From: Microbacterium sp. EST19A
Lineage (GTDB): Bacteria > Actinomycetota > Actinomycetes > Actinomycetales > Microbacteriaceae
Assembly: GCF_019969685.1 (NCBI RefSeq)
Contig: NZ_JAHXYZ010000003.1
Span: forward strand, 202,260-266,259
Direction: 5' to 3'
Length of the DNA stretch: 64,000 nt
Of this stretch, positions 1 through 9,182 are shown piece by piece (position 1 is the stretch's first letter; each line of letters opens with the position of its first letter). A program made the position numbers and the translations under genes. The notes below the pieces were generated by a model. It made no database searches. It was given only the letters and a program-made list of their open reading frames with translations, and was not told the origin of the DNA.

Positions 1-2186
1 ACTGGTCGCGCGTGCTGCACACCTCCGACCCGGAGTACTACCGCTGGAACCAGTGGCTGTTCCTGAAGCTGCACGAGCGGGGCCTGGCCTACCGCAAGAA
101 GAGCGCCGTGAACTGGTGCCCGAACGACCAGACCGTGCTCGCGAACGAGCAGGTCATCGACGGCCGCTGCGAACGCTGCGGCTACGAGGTCGTCAAGAAG
201 AAGCTGACCCAGTGGTACTTCAAGATCACCGACTACGCCGACCGGCTGCTCGACGACCTGAACCAGCTCGAGGGGTTCTGGCCGCACAAGGTGCTGCAGA
301 TGCAGCGCAACTGGATCGGCCGCTCGGTCGGCGCCGATGTCGACTTCCGCATCGAGGGCCGCGATGAGCCGGTGACCGTGTTCTCGACGCGCCCCGACAC
401 GCTGCACGGTGCGACGTTCTTCGTCGTGGCACCGGACTCCGACCTGGCCTCCGAGCTCGTCGCCGGTGCCCCCGCGGAGGTGCAGGAGCGCTTCCGCACC
501 TACCTGGAGCAGGTGCAGAAGGAGACCGACATCGATCGGCAGTCCACGGACCGCCCGAAGACCGGTGTGTTCCTGGAGCGCTACGCGATCAACCCCGTCA
601 ACGGCGAGAAGCTGCCCGTCTGGGCGGCGGACTACGTGCTGGCCGACTACGGCCACGGCGCGGTCATGGCCGTGCCCGCGCACGACCAGCGCGACCTGGA
701 CTTCGCCCGCGCCTTCGACCTGCCGGTCAAGGTCGTCGTCGACACCACCGCTCCTGTCACGGGTGCCATGCCCGTCATCGAGGTCGACGAAGAGGGCGTG
801 CCGATCGACACCGGTGCCGCCCTCGACGAGCAGAACCCGTCGTCCACCGGTATCGCCCTGACCGGCGAAGGCCGGATGATCAACTCGGGGCCGCTGAACG
901 GCCTGTCCAAGCGCAACGCGATCGCCCGTGCGATCGAGCAGCTGGAGTCGTCCGGTACCGGCCGGGCCGCGAAGAACTACCGGCTGCGCGACTGGCTGAT
1001 CTCCCGACAGCGTTTCTGGGGCACGCCGATCCCGATGCTGCACGCGGAGGATGGCCGGATCATCCCGGTACCCGAGGAGCAGCTGCCCGTGAAGCTGCCG
1101 AGCATCGAGGGCCTCGACCTGAAGCCGAAGGGCTCGTCGCCGCTCGGCGCGGCCGAGAGCTGGGTGCAGACCGTCGATCCCGAGACCGGCGATCCGGTGC
1201 TGCGCGACCCCGACACGATGGACACCTTCGTCGACAGCTCGTGGTACTTCCTGCGCTTCCTGTCGCCGAACAGCGACACCGTCGCGTTCGACCCGGCCCA
1301 GGCCGCACGCTGGGCTCCGGTCGACTCGTACATCGGCGGTGTCGAGCACGCGATCCTGCACCTGCTCTACGCGCGCTTCATCACCAAGGTGCTGTTCGAC
1401 ATGGGGCTGATCGACTTCACCGAGCCGTTCTCCAACCTGATCAACCAGGGCATGGTCCTGCTCGACGGCGCGAAGATGTCGAAGAGCAAAGGCAACCTGG
1501 TGCTCTTCGAGGAGGAGCTCGACGCCTACGGCGCCGACGCTCTGCGCGTGGGCCTGGCGTTCGCCGGGCCCGTGGAGGACGACAAGGACTGGGCCGACGT
1601 CTCGACGACCGGCGCCCAGAAGTTCCTGGCCCGCGCTCTCCGCATCGCCGGTGAGGTGGACAGCCCGGTCGACGTGGTGTTCGCCACCGGCAACGCGGGT
1701 CTGCGACGCGCGACCCACAAGCTGCTCGCCGAGGCTCCGGCCCTGGTCGAGCAGACCAAGTTCAACGTGCTGGTCGCTCGCCTGATGGAGCTCGTCAACA
1801 TCACGCGCAAGACCATCGACGGTGCGGGCGGTGCCACCGACCCCGCCGTGCGCGAGGCGGCCGAGACGATCGCCGTGATGCTCGACCTCATCGCCCCGCA
1901 CACCGCGGAGGAGATGTGGGAGATCCTCGGCCACGAGCCGTCGGTCGGCCTGGTGACCTGGCGTTCTGCCGATCCGGCGCTGCTCGTGGAAGACACGATC
2001 ACCGCCGTCGTGCAGGTGGGCGGCAAGGTGCGCGCCCAGCTCGAGGTGTCGGCGCGCATCGGCGAGGCCGAGCTCGAGGCGCTCGCGCGGGGTGACGAGC
2101 GCGTGATCCGATCGATCGGCGACCGCGAGATCGTCAAGGTCGTCGTGCGCGCACCGAAGATCGTCAGCTTCGTCGTCAAGGGATGA
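1..2186 (+). CDS. leuS: Leucyl-tRNA synthetase, 3' part (5' end outside window)
   Basis: Charges tRNA-Leu with leucine in the cytoplasm. The reading frame is open from the first base and 724 residues follow the first in-window ATG at 12; that ATG is internal, because the HIGH active-site region and the true start must lie upstream. Visible parts are the zinc-ribbon-like region with cysteines (NWCPND, CERCGYE), the inserted editing domain (RPDTLHGATFF and later HDQRDLDFA), and the class I KMSKS loop seen as KMSKSKGN near base 1475. An anticodon-binding helical domain and a small C-terminal domain end at the TGA at 2184-2186. The family is usually about 830-960 residues, so roughly 100-130 residues are missing. 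Identification is secure. Confidence 0.97.
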   Translation, partial: WSRVLHTSDPEYYRWNQWLFLKLHERGLAYRKKSAVNWCPNDQTVLANEQVIDGRCERCGYEVVKKKLTQWYFKITDYADRLLDDLNQLEGFWPHKVLQMQRNWIGRSVGADVDFRIEGRDEPVTVFSTRPDTLHGATFFVVAPDSDLASELVAGAPAEVQERFRTYLEQVQKETDIDRQSTDRPKTGVFLERYAINPVNGEKLPVWAADYVLADYGHGAVMAVPAHDQRDLDFARAFDLPVKVVVDTTAPVTGAMPVIEVDEEGVPIDTGAALDEQNPSSTGIALTGEGRMINSGPLNGLSKRNAIARAIEQLESSGTGRAAKNYRLRDWLISRQRFWGTPIPMLHAEDGRIIPVPEEQLPVKLPSIEGLDLKPKGSSPLGAAESWVQTVDPETGDPVLRDPDTMDTFVDSSWYFLRFLSPNSDTVAFDPAQAARWAPVDSYIGGVEHAILHLLYARFITKVLFDMGLIDFTEPFSNLINQGMVLLDGAKMSKSKGNLVLFEEELDAYGADALRVGLAFAGPVEDDKDWADVSTTGAQKFLARALRIAGEVDSPVDVVFATGNAGLRRATHKLLAEAPALVEQTKFNVLVARLMELVNITRKTIDGAGGATDPAVREAAETIAVMLDLIAPHTAEEMWEILGHEPSVGLVTWRSADPALLVEDTITAVVQVGGKVRAQLEVSARIGEAELEALARGDERVIRSIGDREIVKVVVRAPKIVSFVVKG

Positions 2187-2286
2187 GTCGTCACGCGCTG
2201 AGGCAGAGACTCCTCCACCGGGGGCGATCCTGACGGGTTGTCCCCGAGTGGTGGCTTCGGGGCCCGCCGGAGTGCGCCGCGACGCC

Positions 2287-2292
2287 TAACGT
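2287..2292 (+). promoter_or_regulatory. Candidate -10 box for comEA, leaderless type
   Basis: TAACGT lies six bases before the comEA ATG at 2299. With transcription starting about seven bases after the box, the mRNA would begin at or next to the start codon. No Shine-Dalgarno sequence is seen there. Inference from spacing only. Confidence 0.4.
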
Positions 2293-2298
2293 TGCGGA

Positions 2299-2898
2299 AT
2301 GCCTGCAGAGCCTCCTCCTCCCGCGCCGCCGCGACGTCGGCTGCGGCTGAGCATCGGCGCCGGGGTGGTGCTGGCCCTCGTGGTGCTGTCGGCGGCGGTC
2401 GGGCTCGGCATCATGCGAGGCCAGGCGGAACCCACGTCGTCGGTGCCCCTGACCGGCGACAGCCGCGCGTCGGAGGCGTCGGGCGACCTCTACGTGCACG
2501 TCCTCGGCGCGGTGGAGCGTCCCGGGCTGTACGTGCTCGATCTCGATGCGCGCCTCGTCGATGCCGTCGCGGCCGCGGGGGGAACGACCGATGACGCCGA
2601 TCTGGCGGCGGTGAACCTGGCGCGCATCCTCGCCGACGGCGAGCAGATCGTCGTGCCGACGCTGGGCGCGGCATCCGACGCGACGGGAGCGGCGCCGCCG
2701 GGAGATGATCGGGTCGATCTCAACTCGGCTGACCAGGCCGCCCTCGAGACACTGCCGCGCATCGGACCGGCGCTGGCCGAGCGGATCATCGCGTGGCGGG
2801 AGGAGAACGGTCGCTTCGCGTCGGTCGACGACCTGCTCGCCGTGCCCGGGATCGGCGAGAAGCTGCTCGCCGGCATTCGCGACGGTGTTCGGGTGTGA
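2299..2898 (+). CDS. comEA: ComEA-type DNA-binding helix-hairpin-helix protein
   Basis: Predicted membrane-anchored DNA receptor of the competence (DNA uptake) machinery. The 199-residue protein has a proline- and arginine-rich cytoplasmic N-terminus, one transmembrane helix at about residues 14-36, an SLBB-like domain at about 56-110 (LYVHVLGAVERPGLYVLD), and a C-terminal pair of helix-hairpin-helix motifs at about 140-199 (VDLNSADQAALETLPRIGP and AVPGIGEKLLAGI), the non-specific DNA-binding part. This domain order is typical of actinobacterial ComEA. comEC follows downstream, but the two are separated by an antisense kinase gene, so they are unlikely to share one transcript. Whether the host is naturally competent cannot be told from the window. 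Confidence 0.9.
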   Translation: MPAEPPPPAPPRRRLRLSIGAGVVLALVVLSAAVGLGIMRGQAEPTSSVPLTGDSRASEASGDLYVHVLGAVERPGLYVLDLDARLVDAVAAAGGTTDDADLAAVNLARILADGEQIVVPTLGAASDATGAAPPGDDRVDLNSADQAALETLPRIGPALAERIIAWREENGRFASVDDLLAVPGIGEKLLAGIRDGVRV

Positions 2899-2905
2899 AG
2901 ACGAC

Positions 2906-3652
2906 CTAGACCCTCGGCATGCGAGACCTGAGCACATCGAACTCGGCTCCGGGGGTGTTCGGATCGAAGCCGTGCTCGAGCAGCCATCGTGACGCGACCA
3001 GGCTGCGCAGCGACCACCAGGCCCGGATCACGTCCGGGTCCGCATCGGCGCCGTAGCCCGCGAGCAGATCCTCCAGGCGCTCCTCGTGGCCGAGGGTCAG
3101 GATGGCGAGATCGAACATGGCGTCGCCGGATGCCGCCTCGGACCAGTCGATGATGCCCGTGACGTCATCGCCGTCGGTGAAGACGTGGGTGATCTGCAGG
3201 TCGCCGTGGATGAACACGGGCTTCCAGGGCCGCAGCGCGCCCTCCGCGAGCTCGCGATTGTGCCGGATGATCTCGGCGGGGAGCGCGCCGTCGGCCAGCA
3301 GCCAGGCGCATTCGGTTTCGAGCTCTGCCACCCTGTCCTCCACGGAAGGCCCGGACCACGGCGGCAACGGCGCATCGTGCAGCCTCCGCACGGCAGCACC
3401 TGTCGCGGCCCACGCCGCCGACGATGCTTCGGACGGTTCTCCCAGCACACCGAGGGCCTTGCCGGGGAGGGCGGCGAGGGCGAGTACGGGTGCTCTCATC
3501 CAGAGGATCTCCGGGGTCGGCACCGGCGCCAGTGCCATGGCTCCGACCTCCACCTCGTGATGGGACGGATCGCTGTCGACCTTGAGGAACACGTCGCCGA
3601 CGCGCAAGGTCGTGCGCTGGTTGTGGGCGACGACGATCTCCACCGCATCCAT
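2906..3652 (-). CDS. Aminoglycoside phosphotransferase-family kinase
   Basis: Small-molecule kinase of the APH/choline kinase fold (248 residues). The catalytic loop reads HGDLQITHV (His-Gly-Asp, with the general-base Asp) and the metal-binding motif appears as IIDWSEA. The substrate is unknown; family members phosphorylate aminoglycosides, macrolides, homoserine or choline, and sequence reading does not decide between them. The ATG at 3652 was chosen because the upstream extension of the open frame is unlike protein and because a TAGTTT box lies seven bases before this ATG. The gene ends only eight bases from comEA, tail to tail, and is divergent from comEC. Resistance function should not be assumed. 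Confidence 0.8.
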   Translation of the reverse strand: MDAVEIVVAHNQRTTLRVGDVFLKVDSDPSHHEVEVGAMALAPVPTPEILWMRAPVLALAALPGKALGVLGEPSEASSAAWAATGAAVRRLHDAPLPPWSGPSVEDRVAELETECAWLLADGALPAEIIRHNRELAEGALRPWKPVFIHGDLQITHVFTDGDDVTGIIDWSEAASGDAMFDLAILTLGHEERLEDLLAGYGADADPDVIRAWWSLRSLVASRWLLEHGFDPNTPGAEFDVLRSRMPRV

Positions 3653-3659
3653 AGCGCCG

Positions 3660-3665
3660 AAACTA
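3660..3665 (-). promoter_or_regulatory. Candidate -10 box for the APH-family kinase
   Basis: Read on the minus strand this is TAGTTT, seven bases before the ATG at 3652, matching the leaderless spacing seen at several other starts in the window. Confidence 0.35.
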
Positions 3666-3785
3666 GCAGCATCGACGTCGTCGCACGGGTGGGCATCTGT
3701 TCTGCACGGATGCCGCGCCGAACGCGATCTCCACGGTCGCCGCACGGCGGGGCATTCGCGGCGTGGTGGTGTCGTCTGTCGCTCG

Positions 3786-3791
3786 TAGCGT
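3786..3791 (+). promoter_or_regulatory. Candidate -10 box for comEC, leaderless type
   Basis: TAGCGT ends six bases before the comEC ATG at 3798; no ribosome-binding site fits in between. Inference from spacing. Confidence 0.4.
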
Positions 3792-3797
3792 GACGGG

Positions 3798-6158
3798 ATG
3801 CCGCAGCGAGAGTCGCCTTCCGAGGATCCCGGAGCCGGAGGGAGACGCCGCGATCTCCGGCTCCTGCCGATGGCGGGGGGAGTGTGGGCAGCCGCGCTGA
3901 TCTGCGTGTTCGTCCCGGGTTGGTCCTGGTGGATGGTGATCGCCTGCGTGACCGCGGCCGTGCTCGCGGTCGTCGTGGCGCATCGACAGGGTGCTCGGAT
4001 ACGCCGAGCAGGAGCGGGCGGTCTGAGCGTGCTGCTGTTCGCGGCGATGGCGGCCGCGGCGTTGACGGCCGCGCTGGCATCGCCTGCACGAGACGAGGCG
4101 GCGGGATGGTCGGGGCGCGTGGCGGAGGTCTCGGCGACCGTGACGTCGTCCGCGTCGATCGGGCAGGACGGAAAGCTCTGGTTCGACGCGCAGACGATGA
4201 GCGTCGGCATCCGTGGTGATCCGGTCGCGGTGTCTGTGCCCGTGCGCATCGGTGTCGAACCGGGGGAGGGTTTCGATCTCGGTGCGGATGTACGCGTCGT
4301 CGGTCAGGTGCAGGCGACGGATGCGGGGGAGCGCGCGGCGCTGATCGTCTTCTCGACGGAGGCGGAGGTGGTGCGTCGCGCCGCGGGAGTGTTCGACATC
4401 GCGGCAGGCGCTCGGCAGGCGTTCATCGATCGGTCGACGCGCCTGCCGGAGCCTGGCGCAGGCCTGCTCCCCGGCCTCGCGGTGGGAGATACGCGTGCCG
4501 TGACGCAGACGCTGAACGACGACATGCGCACGACCGGGCTCAGTCATCTGACGGCGGTCTCCGGCGCCAACTGCGCGATCGTCGTCGGAGCCGTGTTCTG
4601 GCTGACAGCTCTCTGCGGAGGAGGGCGGATGCTGCGCGTCATACTGGCCGCGATCGCACTGTCGGGGTTCGTGGTGCTCGTCACGCCGGAGCCGAGCGTG
4701 ATCCGGGCGTCGGTGATGGCGGGCGTGGCGATGCTCACGGTGCTGCTGGGGCGACCGAGCGCGGGAGCCGGGATGCTGGCACTGTGCGCGGTGATCATCC
4801 TCCTGGCCGACCCGTGGCTGGCTGCGACGCCGGGGTTCGCTCTCTCGGTGGTGGCATCCGGAGCGCTGATCCTGCTCGCACCGCCGCTGAGCAGAGGTCT
4901 GACGCGGTGGATGCCGGCTCCCGTCGCGCTCGCGATCGCCGTGCCGCTGGCCGCGCAGCTCGCGTGTGGTCCGATCATCGCCCTGTTCGCCGAGCAGCAG
5001 TCTCTGATCGGGGTCGCCGCCAATCTGATCGCCGCACCGGCGGCTCCCGTCGCCACCGTGATCGGGCTGCTGGGGTGTCTGGCCGCGCCGCTGCCGCCGC
5101 TCGCCGATGTCCTGACGGCCTCCGCCTGGCTCCCGGCGGCATGGATCGCGACGACGGCCGCGACGGCCGCCGAGCTTCCGGTGGCGGAGCTCATCCTTCC
5201 GGCGGGGATCGGAAGCGCCCTGCTGGTACTCCTCGTGAGCGGATCGGTCGCTCTGATCCTGCTCCGACTGCGGACGTCGTCGGGTGACGCTCCGATTCGG
5301 TGGCTGTCGCCGGTGCGGCGGGTGGCCTCCGCCGTCGTGATCGTGGTCGTCTCGCTGGGCGGCGCACAGGTGCTCCTGACGGGCCCGCTCGCCACCGCGA
5401 CGTCGCCCGACGGCTGGGCCATCGCCGCGTGCGACGTCGGCCAGGGCGATGCGGTGCTGGTGCGCTCGGTTGGCGAAGTGGCCCTGATCGACACCGGACC
5501 GGATCCGGAGCTCCTGGACGCCTGTCTGCGGTCGCTCGGCGTCGAGCACATCGACCTGCTCGTCCTCTCCCACTTCGACCTCGACCATGTGGGCGGCGCG
5601 GCAGCCGTGATCGGTCGGGTCGACACGGTGCTGCATGGTCCACCCGCCGAGCCGCCCGACGAGCGTCTTCTGCAGGAGCTGGTCGCGGGCGGCGCGCGCC
5701 TCAGCTCGGCGGAGGCCGGTGATCGTGGCGTGCTGGGCTCCACCGACTGGAGGGTGCTCTGGCCGCTCAGAAGCTCCTCCGCCTTTCCCGCGGGCAACGA
5801 CGCGAGCGTGGTGATGGACTTCGCCGGCGGTGAGGTGCCGCGCTCGCTGTTCCTCGGCGACCTCTCCGCCGAACCGCAGCGGATGCTCCTGCGCAGTGTC
5901 CGGCTCGGCACGTACTCGGTGGTCAAGGTCGCCCATCACGGCAGCGCGGACCAGGATCCGGGCCTGTACGACAGTGTCGACCCGACGATCGCGATCTTCA
6001 GCGCGGGCGTCGACAACGACTACGGACATCCACGGCAGGACACGCTCGACCTGCTGACGGCCACCGGCGCGCATGTCCTGCGTACCGACACCCAGGGGCG
6101 CATCCTGGTCGGCATCCGTGAGGAAGAGCTGCAGGTCTGGACGGAGAGGTCACCGTGA
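3798..6158 (+). CDS. comEC: ComEC/Rec2 family DNA-uptake channel with metallo-beta-lactamase domain
   Basis: Predicted inner-membrane channel that passes single-stranded DNA during transformation. The 786-residue protein has N-terminal hydrophobic segments (about 25-105), an OB-like soluble region (about 110-200), the ComEC 'competence' membrane domain with many helices (about 230-520, including the conserved stretch TAVSGANCAIVVG), and a C-terminal metallo-beta-lactamase-like nuclease domain with SHFDLDHVGG and later AHHGSADQD. The metal-ligand HxDxDH motif is intact, so the nuclease half looks active. Length matches the family. The gene is on the same strand as comEA but separated by the antisense kinase gene; holA follows after 37 bases. 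Confidence 0.92.
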   Translation: MPQRESPSEDPGAGGRRRDLRLLPMAGGVWAAALICVFVPGWSWWMVIACVTAAVLAVVVAHRQGARIRRAGAGGLSVLLFAAMAAAALTAALASPARDEAAGWSGRVAEVSATVTSSASIGQDGKLWFDAQTMSVGIRGDPVAVSVPVRIGVEPGEGFDLGADVRVVGQVQATDAGERAALIVFSTEAEVVRRAAGVFDIAAGARQAFIDRSTRLPEPGAGLLPGLAVGDTRAVTQTLNDDMRTTGLSHLTAVSGANCAIVVGAVFWLTALCGGGRMLRVILAAIALSGFVVLVTPEPSVIRASVMAGVAMLTVLLGRPSAGAGMLALCAVIILLADPWLAATPGFALSVVASGALILLAPPLSRGLTRWMPAPVALAIAVPLAAQLACGPIIALFAEQQSLIGVAANLIAAPAAPVATVIGLLGCLAAPLPPLADVLTASAWLPAAWIATTAATAAELPVAELILPAGIGSALLVLLVSGSVALILLRLRTSSGDAPIRWLSPVRRVASAVVIVVVSLGGAQVLLTGPLATATSPDGWAIAACDVGQGDAVLVRSVGEVALIDTGPDPELLDACLRSLGVEHIDLLVLSHFDLDHVGGAAAVIGRVDTVLHGPPAEPPDERLLQELVAGGARLSSAEAGDRGVLGSTDWRVLWPLRSSSAFPAGNDASVVMDFAGGEVPRSLFLGDLSAEPQRMLLRSVRLGTYSVVKVAHHGSADQDPGLYDSVDPTIAIFSAGVDNDYGHPRQDTLDLLTATGAHVLRTDTQGRILVGIREEELQVWTERSP

Positions 6159-6183
6159 CCGGCTCGGCGTCGGACGTCCCCGG

Positions 6184-6189
6184 TAGTCT
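6184..6189 (+). promoter_or_regulatory. Candidate -10 box for holA, leaderless type
   Basis: TAGTCT lies six bases before the holA ATG at 6196 in the short gap after comEC, suggesting holA has its own start site and a leaderless transcript. Confidence 0.4.
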
Positions 6190-6195
6190 TGATCC

Positions 6196-7233
6196 ATGGC
6201 AGCCTCGCGTCCCCCTTCCCGTGGCGGCGCGAAGGCCGGGAAGATCCCTCAGGTGTCGTGGCGCGAGCCGCATCCGGCCCCGCTCGTGCTGGTATCCGGT
6301 CCCGAAGAGATCTGTGCTGAGCGCGCGATCGCCGGGGTGCGCGACTACCTCCGCGCGGAAGATCCCTCTCTCGAGGTCAGCGACGTACGAGCCGACGACT
6401 ACGAGCCGGGCACGCTGCTCTCGCTCACGTCGCCGTCGCTGTTCGGCGAGCCCCGACTGGTGCGCGTGTCCGGTGTCGAGAAGTGCACCGATGCCTTCAT
6501 CCAGGAGGCGGTGTCGTACCTCGACCATCCGCAGGAGGGCGCGACCGTCGTGCTGCGGCACACCGGCGCGAGTGTCCGCGGAAAGAAGCTCCTCGACGCA
6601 CTCCGTGCCGGCACCGGAGGCGGCATCGAGATCGCCGTCCCCGCGATCAAGCGCGACAGCGACCGTGTCGATTTCGCCGCGGGCGAGTTCCGCTCGGCGA
6701 AGAAGCGCATCGCGCCGCCGGCGCTCCGAGCCCTGGTCTCGGCCTTCGCCGATGACCTCACCGAACTCGCGGCCGCATGCCAGCAGCTGATCGGCGACGT
6801 CGAGGGCGACATCACCGAAGACGTGGTCACCCGGTACTACGGCGGGCGCGTCGAGGTCTCTGCCTTCGTGGTCGCCGACACCGCGATCGCGGGCCGCTAC
6901 GGCGAGGCGCTGATCGCGCTCCGCCACGCCCTCTCCTCCGGCGCCGACCCGGTGCCGATGGTCGCCGCGTTCGCGATGAAGCTGCGCACCATGGCGCGCG
7001 TGGCGGGCAACCGCGAGCCCAGCAGGCAGCTGGCACAGCGTCTCGGCATGAAGGACTGGCAGGTCGACCGTGCCCGCCGCGACCTCGCCGGCTGGAACGA
7101 GCGGTCTCTCGGCATGGCGATCCAGGCGACCGCCCGCGCCGACGCCGAGGTCAAGGGTGCAGCACGCGACCCGATCTTCGCTCTCGAGCGCATGATCACC
7201 GTGATCGCCACCCGTGAGCCTTTCGGAGCGTAG
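6196..7233 (+). CDS. holA: DNA polymerase III subunit delta
   Basis: Clamp-loader subunit that opens the beta sliding clamp during replication. The 345-residue length and the architecture fit HolA: a degenerate AAA+ domain at the N-terminus (PLVLVSGPEEICAERA at about 28-45) without a working Walker A lysine, a middle helical part, and a C-terminal collar domain ending ALERMITVIATREPFGA. The position between comEC and rpsT is a conserved arrangement in actinobacteria and many other bacteria. The ATG at 6196 gives a short basic N-terminal tail before the domain. The gene converges with rpsT across a strong hairpin. Confidence 0.92.
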   Translation: MAASRPPSRGGAKAGKIPQVSWREPHPAPLVLVSGPEEICAERAIAGVRDYLRAEDPSLEVSDVRADDYEPGTLLSLTSPSLFGEPRLVRVSGVEKCTDAFIQEAVSYLDHPQEGATVVLRHTGASVRGKKLLDALRAGTGGGIEIAVPAIKRDSDRVDFAAGEFRSAKKRIAPPALRALVSAFADDLTELAAACQQLIGDVEGDITEDVVTRYYGGRVEVSAFVVADTAIAGRYGEALIALRHALSSGADPVPMVAAFAMKLRTMARVAGNREPSRQLAQRLGMKDWQVDRARRDLAGWNERSLGMAIQATARADAEVKGAARDPIFALERMITVIATREPFGA

Positions 7234-7275
7234 AGCCGAAAGCCGCAGGAACCGACAGCCGCGCGTTCGGACAAC

Positions 7276-7303
7276 GAAAAAGCCCGCCTCATCGAGGCGG
7301 GCT
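7276..7303 (-). terminator. Rho-independent terminator of rpsT
   Basis: A perfect 10-bp stem (AGCCCGCCTC / GAGGCGGGCT, 7281-7290 and 7294-7303) with a 3-base loop. On the minus strand it is followed by a run of five T, so it terminates rpsT; it may also stop holA read-through on the plus strand, although that side lacks a T run. Confidence 0.85.
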
Positions 7304-7326
7304 GATTCAGAAGCTGATGCTGTCGC

Positions 7327-7587
7327 TCAGAGAGCGCCGACCTGCTTGGCGAGAGCCGACTTGCGGTTCGATGCCTGGTTCTTGTGCAGAACGCCCTTGC
7401 TGACGGCCTTGTCGAGCTTGACGGCGGCCTTCTTCAGCGTGGCCTCGGCAGCGGCCTTGTCACCGGCGGCGACAGCGGTCTTGGTCGAGCGGATGAGCGT
7501 CTTGAGCTCGCTCTTGACGGCCTTGTTGCGCTCGTTCGCCTTCGCGTTGGTCTTGTTGCGCTTGATCTGCGACTTGATGTTTGCCAC
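7327..7587 (-). CDS. rpsT: 30S ribosomal protein S20
   Basis: Primary 16S rRNA-binding protein of the small subunit. The 86-residue product is highly basic and helical, starting (M)ANIKSQIKRNKTNAKANER, which is the signature S20 N-terminus, and ending in ALAKQVGAL. The GTG at 7587 is the start: it gives the exact family length and has a GAAGG ribosome-binding site about nine bases upstream, whereas the longer open frame adds a non-homologous hydrophobic stretch. The gene is single and has its own terminator at 7276-7303. Confidence 0.96.
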   Translation of the reverse strand: MANIKSQIKRNKTNAKANERNKAVKSELKTLIRSTKTAVAAGDKAAAEATLKKAAVKLDKAVSKGVLHKNQASNRKSALAKQVGAL

Positions 7588-7808
7588 GTGTGGAACCTTC
7601 TGTACAGGAGTGATGGGAGATGCCGGCAGCAGAAGAGGGCTGCTGCACAGCGGTCGTGAGGGAAGAACCCACACGCAAGCCAAGAGTCGAGTCTATCAGC
7701 AGACGACACGATCGCGCGAAACGACCCGGAGTGACGGCACTGAGTCGCGGATCTGCTGGCACTGGGTGCAGAATCAACCCTAACCGGACACCGACGTCGA
7801 GGAGCCAC

Positions 7809-9182
7809 ATGACCGCCGTTCCCACTCGCTCGACTCTGCCCGCAGGATTCCGCTGGTCTGCGGCGACCTCCGCGTTCCAGATCGAAGGCTCTCGTGACGC
7901 GGACGGACGCGGTCGATCCATCTGGGATGACTTCCTCGAAGCACCCGGAGCGATCGTCGACGGCTCCACGGCTGACCCGGCGTGCGACAGCTATCGGCAT
8001 CCGGAAGTCGACGTCGCCCTCGCCGCCGGCCTCGGCCTCGATCGCTACCGCTTCTCCCTCCCTTGGGCGCGCGTGCAGCCGGAGGGCAGGGGAGTGGGCA
8101 ACTCCGCCGCACTCGACCACTACTCGCGTCTCGTCGACCTCCTTCTGGATGCCGGCGTGGTCCCGTTCCCGACGCTCTACCACTGGGAGATGCCCAGCAT
8201 CGTGGAGGCGGACGGCGGCTGGCTGAGCCGTGATACGGCTGAACGCTTCGCTGACTACGTGGGCGTCGTGGCCGACCGTCTGGGTGACCGGGTCGCGCAC
8301 TGGTACACCCTGAACGAGCCCGCGATGACGACCCTGCAGGGCTACGCGGTCGGGGCACTCGCTCCAGGCAGACAGCTCCTCTTCGACGCGCTGCCGACAG
8401 TGCACCACCAGCTCCTCGCGCACGCGCGGGCTTCGCAGGTGCTCCGCGATCGCGGTGCCGCCCAGGTCGGTCTCGTGAACAACCACACCTGGGTGCTGCC
8501 GCGGCACGACACCGCGGAGGATCGGCAGGCCGCAGCGGTGTACGACACGCTCCACAACCGCGTGTTTACCGAGCCGCTCCTCGCCGGTGCCTATCCCGAC
8601 CTGGAGGCGTTCGGGCTCCCGCCGATGCCGGTGCAGGACGGCGACCTCGCCGCGATCGCCGCATCCATCGACTTCTACGGCATCAACTTCTACAACCCGA
8701 CCACCGTCACCGCGGCGGATGCCGCGAGCCCGATCCCGTTCGACATCGTGCCGACGCCCGGCGCGCCCGTGACAGGGTTCGGGCCGGAATGGCCGATCAT
8801 GCCGTCAGCCCTCCACGACCTCCTGATCGACCTGCACGCGCGGCATCCGAACCTCCCCCCGGTCATCATCGGCGAGAACGGCGCCTCGTTTCCCGAACCG
8901 GACCATGCGGGTCGCATCGACGACACCGACCGGATCGGCTACCTCGCGGGCCACATCGCCGCGGTCGGAGAAGCCATCGACGCCGGTGTTCCCGTGGAGG
9001 AGTACACGGTCTGGTCGCTGCTGGACAACTGGGAGTGGGCCGACGGCTACACCCAGCGCTTCGGCCTCGTGCACGTCGACTTCGAGACGGGGCGGCGCAC
9101 GCCGAAGGCCTCGTACGACTGGTATCGCGATCTCATCGCGGCCACCCGACCAGCTGTCGTCACGAAGGGGAGTACGCGATGA
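7809..9182 (+). CDS. Glycoside hydrolase family 1 beta-glucosidase
   Basis: Cytoplasmic enzyme (457 residues, no signal peptide) that hydrolyses beta-glucosides or related disaccharides such as cellobiose by a retaining mechanism. The GH1 start FRWSAATSAFQIEG, the acid/base glutamate in YTLNEPAM and the nucleophile glutamate in IIGENGASF are all present, followed by the C-terminal LLDNWEWADGYTQRFGLV typical of GH1. The ATG at 7809 has a GAGG-like ribosome-binding site just upstream; longer frames lack homology. Its stop overlaps the ATG of the following MFS gene (ATGA), so the enzyme and transporter are translationally coupled, which suggests uptake and hydrolysis of the same sugar. Exact substrate unknown. 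Confidence 0.93.
   Translation: MTAVPTRSTLPAGFRWSAATSAFQIEGSRDADGRGRSIWDDFLEAPGAIVDGSTADPACDSYRHPEVDVALAAGLGLDRYRFSLPWARVQPEGRGVGNSAALDHYSRLVDLLLDAGVVPFPTLYHWEMPSIVEADGGWLSRDTAERFADYVGVVADRLGDRVAHWYTLNEPAMTTLQGYAVGALAPGRQLLFDALPTVHHQLLAHARASQVLRDRGAAQVGLVNNHTWVLPRHDTAEDRQAAAVYDTLHNRVFTEPLLAGAYPDLEAFGLPPMPVQDGDLAAIAASIDFYGINFYNPTTVTAADAASPIPFDIVPTPGAPVTGFGPEWPIMPSALHDLLIDLHARHPNLPPVIIGENGASFPEPDHAGRIDDTDRIGYLAGHIAAVGEAIDAGVPVEEYTVWSLLDNWEWADGYTQRFGLVHVDFETGRRTPKASYDWYRDLIAATRPAVVTKGSTR

Noticed and set aside
2242..2262. Possible terminator hairpin after leuS (CCCCGA/TCGGGG)
   Set aside because: Only six base pairs with a 9-base loop and no T run; not strong enough to call.
2906..3652. Antibiotic resistance gene
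   Set aside because: Although the fold is APH-like, the family includes many metabolic kinases and there is no mobile context; the substrate cannot be named.
3663..6074. Long open frame on the minus strand opposite comEC
   Set aside because: Arg/His-rich low-complexity product with no recognisable domain; it is the third-position GC shadow of comEC, whose motifs are clear.
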